From Fodinibius saliphilus (GTDB lineage Bacteria > Bacteroidota > Rhodothermia > Balneolales > Balneolaceae), in NCBI RefSeq assembly GCF_005869845.1, contig NZ_VAWF01000003.1:434001-498000 (forward strand): a stretch of DNA of 64,000 nt, in the 5' to 3' direction. The position numbers and the translations under genes were made by a program. Shown piece by piece: positions 9,479 to 20,400 of this stretch; within the stretch, counting starts at the first letter, position 1; each line of letters starts with the position of its first letter. Under the pieces are notes generated by a model, which worked only from the letters and a program-made list of their open reading frames with translations, ran no database searches and was not told the origin of the DNA.

Positions 9479-11716
9479 TTACTTAAGGTGTTCGAGTAGA
9501 TAGTTAGTATATGTTTCGTAGAGCAGATAGTAGCTGGCCGTATTAAAAGCAACACCGTGCGCACCCGGTGGATAGATCCGTAAGTCCACATCTTTACCAT
9601 TGCTGGTAAGGGCAGTCATGAGCTGCATCGTATTTTGAACATGTACGTTTTCATCCATAGTAGAATGTGAGAGCAACAGCTTTCCTTTGAGGTCACTGGC
9701 ATGGGTTACTGAGGCACTTTTTTTATAGCCTTCCTTATTGTTTTTCATGAGTCCCATATATCGCTCGGTATAAATACTGTCATATAGTCGCCAATCGGTT
9801 ACAGGTGCTGTAGAGATGCCAGCCGCAAACACATCAGGATGGGTAAACAAGGTGTAGCTTGTCATATAACCACCGTAGCTGTGACCACGAATTGCCATGT
9901 TGTTACCATCCACCCAGTCTTTTTTGGCCATATACTCTGCTGTTTCAGCAAAATCTTTAGCTTCATATTTGCCCAGCTGTTTGTAAACAACTTTTTCGAA
10001 GTCGGAGCCGTATCCGCCACTACCTCGGTTATTGACATTAACGATGACAAATCCTTTTTGAGCAAGATATTGGTTCCACCCGCTGGATTCCCAAGAATTA
10101 TATACTCCTTGAGCCCCGGGACCTCCATAGATATTTAAAACCAATGGATAGCTTTTTGTGGGGTCAAAGTTGAAAGGTTTAATTATATAGCCATCAAGCT
10201 TTTGCCCGTCAGATGTGGTAAAAGAGAAAAGTTCTCGGGGAGAGTAAGCATGAGAGTCGGTAAATTCTTCTACCGGAACATTATCTTCTAAGACCTCAAG
10301 TTTACCGTCCATAGTGTTCCAAAGTTCAACTTGGGTAGGAGTAGAAATGTTAGAATAGCGATTGATGAAATATTTGCCGTTAGAACCCATACTAATGTTG
10401 TGGCGCCCTTCAACCTTAGTATGTTTCATTTTATTCCGCCCGTTAAAGTTCACTGAATAGAGGTGACGCTGTAACGGAGATTCTTCTGTAGAGTTATAGT
10501 AAATACGGTTATTACGGTAATCCACGGTGTGTACATAGGTGACTTCCCAATTTCCTTTAGTAACTTGGTTTTTTACTTCACCATCGTAACCGTAGCGATA
10601 GATGTGGCTCCAGCCATCACGATCAGAGATCCAGAAAAACTCTTCACTGTCTTTCGGGAAGAAAAACAGGTGATTAATACCCGCAAAGAAATCAAACACA
10701 TCAATCCATTTGTCAGAAGTTTCTTCCATAACCAACCGACTGTTACCGGAATTGATGTCGCTGAATGATAACTTTAAATTTGTTTGGGCACGATTAAGGT
10801 GCACAATAGCTAGTTTATCATTTTTTGATGTCCAATACAGGCGGGGAATATATCCTCCCTCCGGGGTTTCCAGCCACTGTTGTTCGGAAGTTTCAACATT
10901 AACAACTCCAATTTTTACTTTAGGGTTTTTATCGCCCACTTTTGGATAAGGAATCTTTTCATATTCCGGGTGTTGTCCTGAGTAATCAGTCATTTGAAAA
11001 ATATTAACGTGACGTTCATCCGTTTGCCAGTAGGCAATATGTTTGCTGTCAGGTGACCAAACCCAAGCTTGAGCCAACCCAAACTCTTCTTCATATACCC
11101 ATCCAAAACGTCCATTATAAAAATACTTGTCAGCGCTGTTGGTAAGTTGGGTTTCTTGTTCTGCTTGTAAATCATAAACGAATAGATCGCCTTCACGCTC
11201 ATAACCGATTTTTTGTCCATCAGGGGAGAGTTCAGCCGTACGAGCATCTTCAACCAGCAGTTCCAGTGATCCTTTTTCTACAGAATATAGATAGTAATCT
11301 GAGATACCTGAATGGCGATAAACCGGACGAAAATTAGACTTGAAAACCAAGTACTTGGAATCTTTTGACCATTGAAAAGAGGAATATTCAAATGTCTTTT
11401 CGGAGTCAGGGAAAGTATGTTCTGTATTGTTAAATATCAGTTCATCCTTTTTAGTAGCCGGATCGTAGGCCCGGATCTCCATACTTTCTGTTTCTTGGTT
11501 GTATTGCATATAGGAGTAACGATTTCCGTTGTCAATCCAATTGACATTACGAGGACCGTTAGAACCACTGAGTTGCCTACTTTTTGAGAGGGCTTCTTTA
11601 ACACTTGAATATTCTTTTTTCTCTTGACCAAAAGCTTGCTGTTGGAAAAGGAATCCTCCAACAAGCAGGCTAAAGAACAAAAGTTTACATACTGTTTTTA
11701 ATGTGTTCATTATCAT
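9479..11716 (-). CDS. Secreted S9 (dipeptidyl peptidase IV-type) serine peptidase
   Basis: An exported prolyl oligopeptidase-family enzyme of about 745 residues. The ATG at 11716 (or 11710) precedes a signal peptide (TVCKLLFFSLLVGGFLF, cut near AFGQ). A TTG 45 bases upstream is less likely. The N-terminal half is the DPP-IV beta-propeller, with repeated WSPDSKHIAYWQ- and SKDSKYLVF-type blades and the RFGWVYEEEFG segment, whose Glu pair binds the substrate N-terminus in DPP-IV enzymes. The alpha/beta-hydrolase domain has NIYGGPGAQ (oxyanion), nucleophile Ser in GHSYGGYMTS about 130 residues from the end, Asp in STMDENVH and His in PPGAHGVAF. It should release X-Pro or X-Ala dipeptides from peptides in the periplasm, for nutrition. 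Confidence 0.93.
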   Translation of the reverse strand: MIMNTLKTVCKLLFFSLLVGGFLFQQQAFGQEKKEYSSVKEALSKSRQLSGSNGPRNVNWIDNGNRYSYMQYNQETESMEIRAYDPATKKDELIFNNTEHTFPDSEKTFEYSSFQWSKDSKYLVFKSNFRPVYRHSGISDYYLYSVEKGSLELLVEDARTAELSPDGQKIGYEREGDLFVYDLQAEQETQLTNSADKYFYNGRFGWVYEEEFGLAQAWVWSPDSKHIAYWQTDERHVNIFQMTDYSGQHPEYEKIPYPKVGDKNPKVKIGVVNVETSEQQWLETPEGGYIPRLYWTSKNDKLAIVHLNRAQTNLKLSFSDINSGNSRLVMEETSDKWIDVFDFFAGINHLFFFPKDSEEFFWISDRDGWSHIYRYGYDGEVKNQVTKGNWEVTYVHTVDYRNNRIYYNSTEESPLQRHLYSVNFNGRNKMKHTKVEGRHNISMGSNGKYFINRYSNISTPTQVELWNTMDGKLEVLEDNVPVEEFTDSHAYSPRELFSFTTSDGQKLDGYIIKPFNFDPTKSYPLVLNIYGGPGAQGVYNSWESSGWNQYLAQKGFVIVNVNNRGSGGYGSDFEKVVYKQLGKYEAKDFAETAEYMAKKDWVDGNNMAIRGHSYGGYMTSYTLFTHPDVFAAGISTAPVTDWRLYDSIYTERYMGLMKNNKEGYKKSASVTHASDLKGKLLLSHSTMDENVHVQNTMQLMTALTSNGKDVDLRIYPPGAHGVAFNTASYYLLYETYTNYLLEHLK

Positions 11717-11788
11717 AAATGTCTGTTGTAGGTAATTCTTTGAATAGGTTGAAGTAATCAAATTATAGACGGTGGGGCAAATGATTTT

Positions 11789-12544
11789 TTAACCGATAAG
11801 CACTTGAAAGACAATCATCAGTGCTATCGCAAGGGTAATGGTAGTAGCAACAGTTGAACTATCGGAATCCTCGAGCGCGTCGGGGATAAGTTCAGCAAAA
11901 ACCATCCATATCATGGCACCACCGGCAAAACCCAGCCCCATAGGCAAGTAGGTGCGAAAAATTTCGATAAAGAGAAAAGCGGGTACGGCCATCAAGGGTT
12001 GGGGCAGGCTTGAAAAGATACTCCACCACATCGCTTTAAGTGGGGATGTACCGCGCGGTATTAAGACAAGGCAAATGGCCAGGCCCTCAGGAATATTATG
12101 AACGGCAATAGCAGTGGTGATAAATACTCCAAGGTCCAGACCACCGCTAAAAGAAACACCCACACTAACACCTTCTGTAAAGGAGTGAAGGGTCATAATA
12201 CCGACAATTAATAACATCTTGGTACTGTCGGCCTGTTTTATATTCTTTATCCCAAATTGGTCTTCATATCCATTCAATATTTTTTGGCTAAAGAAGATAA
12301 ATGCGAGTCCAATGAGTATACCAAAAAAGGTAAACCAGAGATCATAGTTGAGGCCTTCATAGATAAGTCCAAAGCTTGCAGCCAGCATAAGACCTGATGC
12401 AATAGCATTGGAGATACCAAGCCAGCTGGCCGTCAGCTTTTTAAAAAAGAAAAAGGGAATAGCTCCTAAACCCGTTGCTACCGCAGTTACCAGGGCATAA
12501 AGGAATACGTCTGTTGCCGGGTGTTGTAGTAATTCACTCATCAT
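11789..12544 (-). CDS. ZIP-family metal transporter
   Basis: A 251-residue inner-membrane protein with eight predicted TM helices. The ZIP metal-site helices are recognisable: HSFTEGVSVGVSFSG in TM4, then [13 protein letters not shown] in TM5, with His/Glu ligands in each. Members import or exchange Zn2+, Fe2+ or Mn2+. Metal choice cannot be read from sequence. The His-rich cytoplasmic loop of many ZIPs is absent. A second, only distantly similar ZIP gene is at 61654-62493, so the organism carries two. The gene stands between the S9 peptidase and the phosphohexomutase on the same strand with gaps of about 70 and 115 bases. Confidence 0.92.
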   Translation of the reverse strand: MMSELLQHPATDVFLYALVTAVATGLGAIPFFFFKKLTASWLGISNAIASGLMLAASFGLIYEGLNYDLWFTFFGILIGLAFIFFSQKILNGYEDQFGIKNIKQADSTKMLLIVGIMTLHSFTEGVSVGVSFSGGLDLGVFITTAIAVHNIPEGLAICLVLIPRGTSPLKAMWWSIFSSLPQPLMAVPAFLFIEIFRTYLPMGLGFAGGAMIWMVFAELIPDALEDSDSSTVATTITLAIALMIVFQVLIG

Positions 12545-12660
12545 AATTCGCTGTTTAAGAAAGGGAATATAAATAGTGGAAATTGCATATCCACCTTCTT
12601 ACAAGTATTTAGAATGATTACATATGCTACTTCACAACGGGGTGATGAGTAGTGATTGGA

Positions 12661-14397
12661 TTAGTCTGTTAGGTCAGCGATAACGCGATCCATTTTATTT
12701 TCCAACCTCTGGGTCACTTCATCAAATTCAGCCCTGTTCTCAAGGTTTGTGTTTACACTGCAGTAGAACTTTATCTTTGGTTCTGTACCTGAGGGGCGGA
12801 CTGATACAATAGTACCATCTTCGGTAAAAAACTGAAGGACATTAGAAGTTGGAAGGTCAATTGTTTCTGTTTCTCTTGATCTGAGATCTTTCGCTTTCTG
12901 CATTTTATAATCTTTAACCATAACAATTTCTGAACCGTCAAGAGAAGCAGGAGGGTTCTCACGATAATCTTTTAACATTTGCTGGATCTCTTCGGCTCCT
13001 TTACGTCCACGTTTATAGATAGAGACCAATCGTTCGCGGTAATATCCGTGTTGGATATACATATCCAGCAGGGATTCAAATAAACTACTCCCCTTATCTT
13101 TATAATAAGCAGTCATCTCAGCTATGATAGCAGCAGAGACAACAGCATCTTTATCACGCACGTGTTCACCAATAAGGTAGCCATAGCTTTCCTCGCCACC
13201 GGCAATGAACTGTTTTTTTCCTTCCAGCTCTGTAATAAGTTCTCCAATATACTTGAAGCCGGTGAGCGTATTATAGCAATCTACCCCATACTGTTCCGCA
13301 ATGTGATCGATGAGGTAGGAGGTTACAATAGTTTTTACTACATACTCATCACCGGAGAGTTTGCCTGCTTCTTTCCAGGCATTAAGCATATAGTTAATGA
13401 TAAGTGTCCCCGTTTGGTTACCGTTTAGGAGCACCCATTCTCCGTGATTATCTTTCACAGCTATACCCACGCGATCAGCATCGGGGTCGGTACCCATTAC
13501 GAGTTCCGCATCAATATCTTTTGCCTTTTCCAGGGCCATAGAGAGCGCTTCCTCTTCTTCCGGATTCGGATATTCTACTGTTGGAAAATCTCCGTCGAAG
13601 CTCATCTGTTCTTCAACAAGAGTAACATTTTCAAATCCATATCGCTTAAGGGCAGGGGGCACCATTACTCCGGAAGTGCCGTGGATAGGAGAGAATACAA
13701 TACTCAAATCTTTTTGACGGGCAATGGCATCATGTGAAATTGAAAGTTCAGTAATGGCGGCAAGGTATTTTTCATCGATTGATTCGCCGACCATCTCAAT
13801 ATAGTTCTCATCACCATTAAAATTGATTTCGTCAATATTATCAATCTTTTGTACTTCCTGAATCACTGCCTTGTCTTCGGGAGATACCAACTGGCAGCCA
13901 TTGGCATCATATGCTTTATATCCATTGTACTCTTTGGGATTATGGGAGGCCGTTAACATAACGCCTGCCTGACAGTCAAGTTCACGGATCGCAAAGGATA
14001 GTTCAGGGGTAGGGCGCAGACCATCAAAAAGATAAACATAGATGCCGTTAGCAGAAAAGATATCAGCAACAGTTTTGGCAAGTGACTGCGAATTGTTACG
14101 ACAGTCATATGCAATAGCTACTTTAATTTCATTGTCTGGATATTTCTTTTTCAGATAATTGCTTAGCCCTTGGGTAGCCATTCCAAAGGTATATTTATTG
14201 ACCCTGTTAGAGCCAACGCCCATGATACCGCGCAGGCCGCCAGTACCAAACTCAAGATTCCTATAGAAGGCATCTGTTAACTCTTCATATTTTCCGTTGT
14301 CCAGTTGCTGGCGGATTTTTTCCTTAGTGGCTTCATCATAATTCCCATTTAACCACTGATCAATTTTTTCTTGGATATCAGAGTCTAAAGCTTGCAT
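12661..14397 (-). CDS. Phosphoglucomutase/phosphomannomutase (alpha-D-phosphohexomutase)
   Basis: A 578-residue cytoplasmic phosphohexomutase, of the long PgcA/YbbT-type. All four family signatures are present: the phosphoserine loop MLTASHNPKEYNG, the Mg2+ loop GTDPDADRVG, the sugar-binding loop GGEESYGY and the phosphate-binding loop RPSGTEPKIKFY. It interconverts hexose 1- and 6-phosphates, linking glycolysis to polysaccharide and envelope precursor synthesis. Related enzymes can also act on phosphopentoses, so exact substrate is open. The N-terminal region (FGTGGLRGIMGVGSNRVN) is complete. It lies 24 bases after lgt on the same strand and is probably co-transcribed with it. Confidence 0.94.
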   Translation of the reverse strand: MQALDSDIQEKIDQWLNGNYDEATKEKIRQQLDNGKYEELTDAFYRNLEFGTGGLRGIMGVGSNRVNKYTFGMATQGLSNYLKKKYPDNEIKVAIAYDCRNNSQSLAKTVADIFSANGIYVYLFDGLRPTPELSFAIRELDCQAGVMLTASHNPKEYNGYKAYDANGCQLVSPEDKAVIQEVQKIDNIDEINFNGDENYIEMVGESIDEKYLAAITELSISHDAIARQKDLSIVFSPIHGTSGVMVPPALKRYGFENVTLVEEQMSFDGDFPTVEYPNPEEEEALSMALEKAKDIDAELVMGTDPDADRVGIAVKDNHGEWVLLNGNQTGTLIINYMLNAWKEAGKLSGDEYVVKTIVTSYLIDHIAEQYGVDCYNTLTGFKYIGELITELEGKKQFIAGGEESYGYLIGEHVRDKDAVVSAAIIAEMTAYYKDKGSSLFESLLDMYIQHGYYRERLVSIYKRGRKGAEEIQQMLKDYRENPPASLDGSEIVMVKDYKMQKAKDLRSRETETIDLPTSNVLQFFTEDGTIVSVRPSGTEPKIKFYCSVNTNLENRAEFDEVTQRLENKMDRVIADLTD

Positions 14398-14421
14398 AGG
14401 TAATTATTAAAATGTCTGAAA

Positions 14422-15447
14422 TTATGCGTTTATTTGTGGCTTTTTTTGCCAATCTACTTTTTTGCTAATGAGCCAGATCCCGGCAATAATAAGAGGGACG
14501 CTAAGCCACTGACCCATATTGAAGATCCAGTCAGCGGCAAATGCAGCTTGTTCCATCTTTGTAAATTCGAGCAAAAAGCGTCCGCTAAATAGTATTGTTA
14601 AAAATAGGCCGAAGAGGGAACCTTCAGGCGGATTGTTATTGTAGTTTTTGTAGACTTTCCAGAGTATGGCAAAAACAACAATGCATAGCAGAGCTTCGTA
14701 AAGCATTGTTGGGTGGCGGGGAACCATATCAAGTCGTTGGAAGACGATACCCCATGCCATTTCAGTAGGTTCTCCAATAATTTCGGAGTTCATAAAGTTA
14801 CCTGTTCGAATAAAGGCGCCTGCAATAGCTACTACTATAACTACGCGATCTGTCAACCACAGAAAGCTCATCTGCTTTTTTTTATTTACAAAAACGTAAA
14901 GCGCTAACAGTATGCCAATAGCAGCTCCATGGCTGGCTAATCCCCCATTCCAGACAGCCAAAATTTGGAAAGGGTACCGAAAGTAGAATGATGGATCATA
15001 AAAGAGAACGTGTCCCAGCCGTGCTCCTACAACAGTAGCAATAATGACATACATGAAGAGTTGGTCTACCTCCAGGGGATTGCGACCGGCATGGATGAAC
15101 ATTTTTCGTGTGAGCCATATACCAACCACAAAAGAACCTGCAAAAAGCATGCTATACCAACGTAGCTGTATAGGACCAATTTCGCTGATAGTGGGGGATG
15201 GTAATATTAAAAACGCAAGCTGGCCTAAGACGAAAGAGCCGATGATGAGGCCAGTTAACTTAAGGGGATGAATTTCAGGCTCTTTATCCTCAGTTTGATT
15301 GTCGGGTGCAAGCCATTGGTATCCAAAATAGATGATTACAAAAGCAGCGAAAATGCCATACAAGGTAATTGGGAAAGGGAGATGAAATGTACCTAAATCA
15401 ATAGCTACAGGATCTGCATTCCAAACCAGATGATCAGAATTTTGCAT
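14422..15447 (-). CDS. lgt: Prolipoprotein diacylglyceryl transferase
   Basis: A 341-residue inner-membrane enzyme with about seven TM segments that transfers diacylglycerol from phosphatidylglycerol to the lipobox Cys of prolipoproteins, the first step of lipoprotein maturation. Diagnostic features are GARLGHVLFYDP, the NGGLASHGAAIG signature loop with its essential Arg/His region, IRTGNFMNSEIIGEPTE and RHPTMLYEALL. It is somewhat longer than E. coli Lgt because of an extended first loop (residues about 45-65) rich in Asp/Glu, as in other Bacteroidota. It heads a pair with the phosphohexomutase gene. Lipoproteins that would be substrates include the product at 41043. Confidence 0.95.
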   Translation of the reverse strand: MQNSDHLVWNADPVAIDLGTFHLPFPITLYGIFAAFVIIYFGYQWLAPDNQTEDKEPEIHPLKLTGLIIGSFVLGQLAFLILPSPTISEIGPIQLRWYSMLFAGSFVVGIWLTRKMFIHAGRNPLEVDQLFMYVIIATVVGARLGHVLFYDPSFYFRYPFQILAVWNGGLASHGAAIGILLALYVFVNKKKQMSFLWLTDRVVIVVAIAGAFIRTGNFMNSEIIGEPTEMAWGIVFQRLDMVPRHPTMLYEALLCIVVFAILWKVYKNYNNNPPEGSLFGLFLTILFSGRFLLEFTKMEQAAFAADWIFNMGQWLSVPLIIAGIWLISKKVDWQKKPQINA

Positions 15448-15801
15448 TGGTTAAGTAAATAATAGGGAGTGAGCTAAATTGGCTGCCCGCTCTTGGTATT
15501 AAAATTAGTAGTCTTTTTATAAAATAACTCGTAATAATGAGGCAGAAATATATAGTTTCTGAATAGATTGGTAAACATTTTTCCTCTCTTTTTAAGAATG
15601 TGTATTGTATGGGTAATATGTACCAATTAAAGTAATTATTATCATTGTAAAAACTACTTGATAATTACTGTATAGGTCTCAAAAGCATGAACGGGACGCT
15701 CACGCTATTTTTCGTGTTTGGTTCCAAAAGGAAAGCTGACTTGTGAAAAGGCAGCGTATTTATACCTATTTGGGAAAGAGGGATCTAATGTAGTAATACT
15801 A
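15448..15801. other. 354-bp gene-free region between lgt and cysS
   Basis: AT-rich and without a plausible coding frame on either strand. It probably holds the lgt promoter. I found no strong hairpin terminator for cysS and no recognisable RNA or repeat. Confidence 0.5.
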
Positions 15802-17262
15802 CTATTTTTTGATCTTAAAGTCGGTACCCTCCGGGCCATCCATTAGCTTAATACCCATTTTCTCCAAACGGTCACGGATCGCATCTGAAAGTTCGAAGTT
15901 TTTCTTATGGCGTGCCTCATTACGGAAATCGATAAGTAATTCAATAAGTTGTTCTGTCTTATCATCTGTTGTAGAAACTTGTTCTTTTTTTGGCCATAAA
16001 CCCAGAACTCCGTCTACAAAAGTATGCAGGAATTGACTGATCTCCTCGATATTAGCGGGAATATTACCACTGTTGATATCCTTGCGAATTGTTTTCAATT
16101 CTTCAAAAAGTACGGCAATAGCTTGTGCGGTATTGAAGTCATCATTTAACTTGCTTTCCAGCAACGTTCGCAATGACTCAAGGTCATAAGAGGAATCTCC
16201 AGCATCTTCTAGCTTTGCTTGATCAATAGTTTGAACCATCTCTTGTAGACTGCGCAGCCCATTTTCAGCACCTGAAAGTGCATCTTCAGAAAAATCGGTA
16301 GTACTGCGGTAATGGCTTTGAAGCAAAAAGAACCGAATAATTTGTGGATCCCATGCGCGAGAAAGAAGCTCGTGGTCACCTGAGAAAAATTGATGCAGCG
16401 AAATTGCATTACCCAGCGATTTGCCCATCTTTTGCCCCTCAAGCGTTACCATATTGTTGTGCATCCAATAGTTTGCAAAAGGTTTGTTATGGGCTCCCTC
16501 GCTTTGGGCAATTTCGCATTCGTGGTGGGGGAATTGATTGTCCATGCCGCCACCGTGGATATCAAAATGTTCACCCAGGTATTTTGTTGACATTGCCGAA
16601 CATTCTACGTGCCAGCCGGGATAGCCCATTCCCCATGGGGAAGGCCACTTCATAATATGTCCGTCATCGGCTTTTTTCCAGAGTGCAAAATCTTCAGGTG
16701 ATCGTTTGTCATTGGCCGTTTCAATACGGCTTCCACTTTCCTGTTCCTCAATATCGCGGCCACTAAGTTTTCCATACTCTTCATCAGAAGAAACGTCAAA
16801 GTATACGTTCCCATCGGTTTCATAAGCATGTCCATTATCGATTAGCTTTTCGACCATCTGGATCTGCTCAATGATATGTCCGGTTGCGCGAGGAGAAATG
16901 TCAGGGCGCTGTACACCTAACGCATCCATATCCCGGAAATAGTTGTAGGTGTACTTTTCGGCAATTTCCATAGGTTCAAGTTGCTCAATAGCAGCTTGTT
17001 TCTCGAGTTTGTCTTCGCCCTGGTCAGCATCATCAGTGAGATGCCCCACATCCGTAATATTTTGTACATAACGCACTTGGTAGTCGAGATAACGCAAGTA
17101 GCGGATTACTACATCAAAAGAGACATAACTTTTAGCGTGTCCCAAGTGGGGGTCGCCGTAGACTGTTGGGCCGCACACGTAAATACCGACAAAGCCCTCT
17201 TTGATAGGTTCAAACTTTTCCTTTTCACGACTAAGCGTATTATATATATGTAGTGTATCCAT
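15802..17262 (-). CDS. cysS: Cysteine--tRNA ligase
   Basis: Class I aminoacyl-tRNA synthetase of 486 residues, the normal length. The HIGH-like box is GDPHLGHAKS and the KMSKS box is KMGKSLGNA. Zinc ligands are visible: the first Cys in CGPTVYG, Cys in WHVECSAMS, and His/Glu-type residues in HHECEIAQSE. The DALR-type anticodon-binding helices follow (DDFNTAQAIAVLFEELK), with the C-terminal KKNFELSDAIRDRLEKMGI segment typical of CysRS. It charges tRNA-Cys with cysteine. It appears to be transcribed on its own, about 140 bases downstream of the AsmA gene start side on the same strand. Confidence 0.97.
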   Translation of the reverse strand: MDTLHIYNTLSREKEKFEPIKEGFVGIYVCGPTVYGDPHLGHAKSYVSFDVVIRYLRYLDYQVRYVQNITDVGHLTDDADQGEDKLEKQAAIEQLEPMEIAEKYTYNYFRDMDALGVQRPDISPRATGHIIEQIQMVEKLIDNGHAYETDGNVYFDVSSDEEYGKLSGRDIEEQESGSRIETANDKRSPEDFALWKKADDGHIMKWPSPWGMGYPGWHVECSAMSTKYLGEHFDIHGGGMDNQFPHHECEIAQSEGAHNKPFANYWMHNNMVTLEGQKMGKSLGNAISLHQFFSGDHELLSRAWDPQIIRFFLLQSHYRSTTDFSEDALSGAENGLRSLQEMVQTIDQAKLEDAGDSSYDLESLRTLLESKLNDDFNTAQAIAVLFEELKTIRKDINSGNIPANIEEISQFLHTFVDGVLGLWPKKEQVSTTDDKTEQLIELLIDFRNEARHKKNFELSDAIRDRLEKMGIKLMDGPEGTDFKIKK

Positions 17263-17402
17263 TTAATATGGGTGACTCTGGTTTTCTCACTAAATTTATT
17301 GAACACTAAGATAAAGCTTAGAGTGAATAGTTTACAACATGTATTTACAATTAGAAGTTGAGTAGGCTATTGTTGGTTCCATTTAAAAAAAATGAATCGG
17401 AA

Positions 17403-20400
17403 TTACCCATCAAATAATTTTTTAAGGGCATTGCCCGCTTTGTTTTTTAAGAATTCTTTGATAATTGGGGTAATCGCTTTTTCGTCAGGTGTAACAACGG
17501 GCTTAGTCTGAGTGCCTCGCACCCGTAGCGGGACCATAATAGTACCGTTTTCTTGGGTAAGCGCGGTAGCTGCTTGTTTACTGATAACCGAAGCAATGGC
17601 TCCTTTGAATCGTTCGGGCAAGAAGAGTTTTAGCTGATAATTAATTTTGCCCGTCTGCATATGTTGCGTGCCATTCATTTCGGCCCCGATATTGCCACTG
17701 GTAAGGCGGAGGTCTTTAATCGTAAAAACATTGTCTTTTAGTGTATAGGTGCTTTGCCACTTATCCAGGGCAATATTTCTTAACTCATCGGCTTTCAAAA
17801 AAACCGCAATTTTATTTTGCAGTGGATGACCTTTGAGGCGTGCTTTGGTCATCCCGAAGTCTCCTTCCATCGTAGAAGTTTTCATAACGGGCTGCAGGTA
17901 TACATCAAGCTCTGAGGAATAGTTCACCTGAGCCGTAAACGCTCCTGAAATATATTTGTGGAACTTGCTGTCTTCTCCCAATATGGGATATTCGCGAAAA
18001 AATGATTTAGATTGCAGGCTGTCCAGCGAACCGCTAAACGTAAGCTCCGTGCGGTCAGGTTGGGGAACATCCCAGGTAAAAGAACCATTAGCTTCTCCAT
18101 CAAAAAGCTGTACCGATGCTCTTTCAAGTTTTATTTGCTTTGGAGTTGTGGAAGCACGGGCTTTTAGGTTTTTCATAGAAATACCAGTTACTACAAGTTC
18201 AGAAATATCAGCTGTTACCGAACTGTTTAGATCAGGAAGGTGAATAGGTGTTTTTTCTGTGCTCGAAGTATCTTCCCAGTTAATCAGTTCATCAACATTA
18301 AGCAGTTTACTTTTATAAGAACCCGTTAAGTTTGGGGTAGTGCTGCGATCTTTTTCAGCTTTCAGGTATTCCATATGATTCTTGAGCGACCCGCCCAGTT
18401 TAAAGTCAGAGGACCCAAGATTGAATTGGAGCGCATTTAAAGCAACAGTTTGGGGATCAAAAGTGAGCTCGCCATTTAATTTTTTCAGGGGTTGAACCAT
18501 CGCATCACCATTCATATTGACATCTGAGACAGTCATAGTACCGTCAAAATGCATTTCTGCCGATTTCGTTACAGGTCCTGAAGCAGTCAGGTTTAGCTTG
18601 GTTTTTCCAGTTAGTTCAGTGATTGTTGGCTTAAGATCATAGTAATTGGTGATTTCTGATAAATTGGCATTGCCATTGAGTTGAAGGTTAATGATACGAT
18701 CTTCGGCCAGGTAATTTTTGATAGACCCTGACAGCGAGAGGTTGTTATCACCAGTTTTGATACGGGCTTCAGAAATAGAAAGCGTTGGGCCGTCTAGTTT
18801 AGAATCGAAAGCAATTTCTTGCAAAGGAGTGCCCAGTGATTTATGCTCAATATACCCATTAGCAAGGCTGATAGTGCCGGACTGTACGGCTTGTTCAAGT
18901 CGGTCTGCTTTCCCTTTTAATGTGGCATTGGCAGTTAGCTGGCCGCGCATTTCCAGAGTATCCTCATCAATAGGGTAGAACTCTTTGATGGTTGATAAAT
19001 CAAATTGTAGCTCTGTGTTCAGATCTACTGTTCGTTCTACTTCCTTTAATGGCTGGTTGATAACTCCCTGCATCGAAAAAGTATTTGAAGCAGTCTCAAG
19101 AGCCATGTTGTTGATTGTTATTTTGGTATGGTTTGCCTGAGCATCAATGGCGATGTTCTCAATCGCTTTAGGAACCTCGGTATATTTGAGACGGCCATTT
19201 GTAAGTTTTGTAAAAGCATCGAAAGTAGCTTTTTCGGGCTTTGCTCTATTACCACTGGCCTTGCCTTTCACAGTCAGCTTTCCACTAAGTTCTTGAATAT
19301 CAAACTGACTGATATCATAAAACTGACTTACTGTTGCCAGGTTGATATTGCCATCAAAGTCAATGGAAAAATCGCCATTCTCATTAAGAGGGTTAGTGAG
19401 TTCTCCTTTGGCAGAAAAGTTATTTTCTCCTGCCCGGGCGTTCAATCTAGTAAGTGTAACCAAATTGTTATTTGCTTGAGCAGTAAACTGAATTTCCTTA
19501 ATAGGTTGAGGCAGCTCCGGGTTTTTAAGGTAACCGTTGCTTACCTGCATATTAAGATTGAATTGGGGGAGCTCGTCAGCTATTAGCGGTCCCTTTATAG
19601 TACCATCTATAGCCAGAGAACCTTTAGTTTCAAGCCCTTCAACATATTCTTCATATTCCGGGGGTACCAACCTAAGGAGCTCGCCAAAATTTTCTGATGA
19701 CGAGCTTATAGAGAGATCTGTACTTAATGTATTACTCCAGTCCGTTATGGTCCCTGACAAATTAAGGGCTAGGCCGCGTATAGAAAGGGTACCGCTTTGA
19801 AGGTTTAGTTTTTCTTCGGAAAGGTTAATTGTTGACTGCTGTTGGAGGGTGAGGGGTAAGTCGTTTAGATAACGATTTTCTCCGACCGTAGCAGAAAAAC
19901 CGCCTATCTGCAGGTCAATAGTACTTTCAATCGTGTCGGCATAACGAAGAGAAATATCTGCGCTGAGATCATTAATGAAAGCGTTGGTATTTGAGGTTGA
20001 ATCCCGATACGTGAATTGAGCACCCGATACTTGTAGCGAAGGTATATTGACTGCCAAGCCAGCAGAATTATCTTGGGAACTTCCCTCGTTACTCATCAGA
20101 AAGTCAATATTTGTGCTGCTGTCAGGGTGAACAATATAGGTAAATGCCGGCTTTTCAACACTCAGGTTTGCAATCTCTACTTGGTCGCCCAAAAGGGAGA
20201 ATAACTTCACTGATATTATAAGTTCATCAACTGATAGTAGGGTATCTGATTCTGTTGCCCCCGGAATACTCATTTTTTGGATGCTAATACCCGGTTGAGG
20301 AAAAGAGCTGAAAAAGGTGAGTGACATCGATTCAACATTAACCGTACGCCCAACGGCATTATTAAGTTGGGGCATCACCGTGCTTTTAAGGCGTTCATCC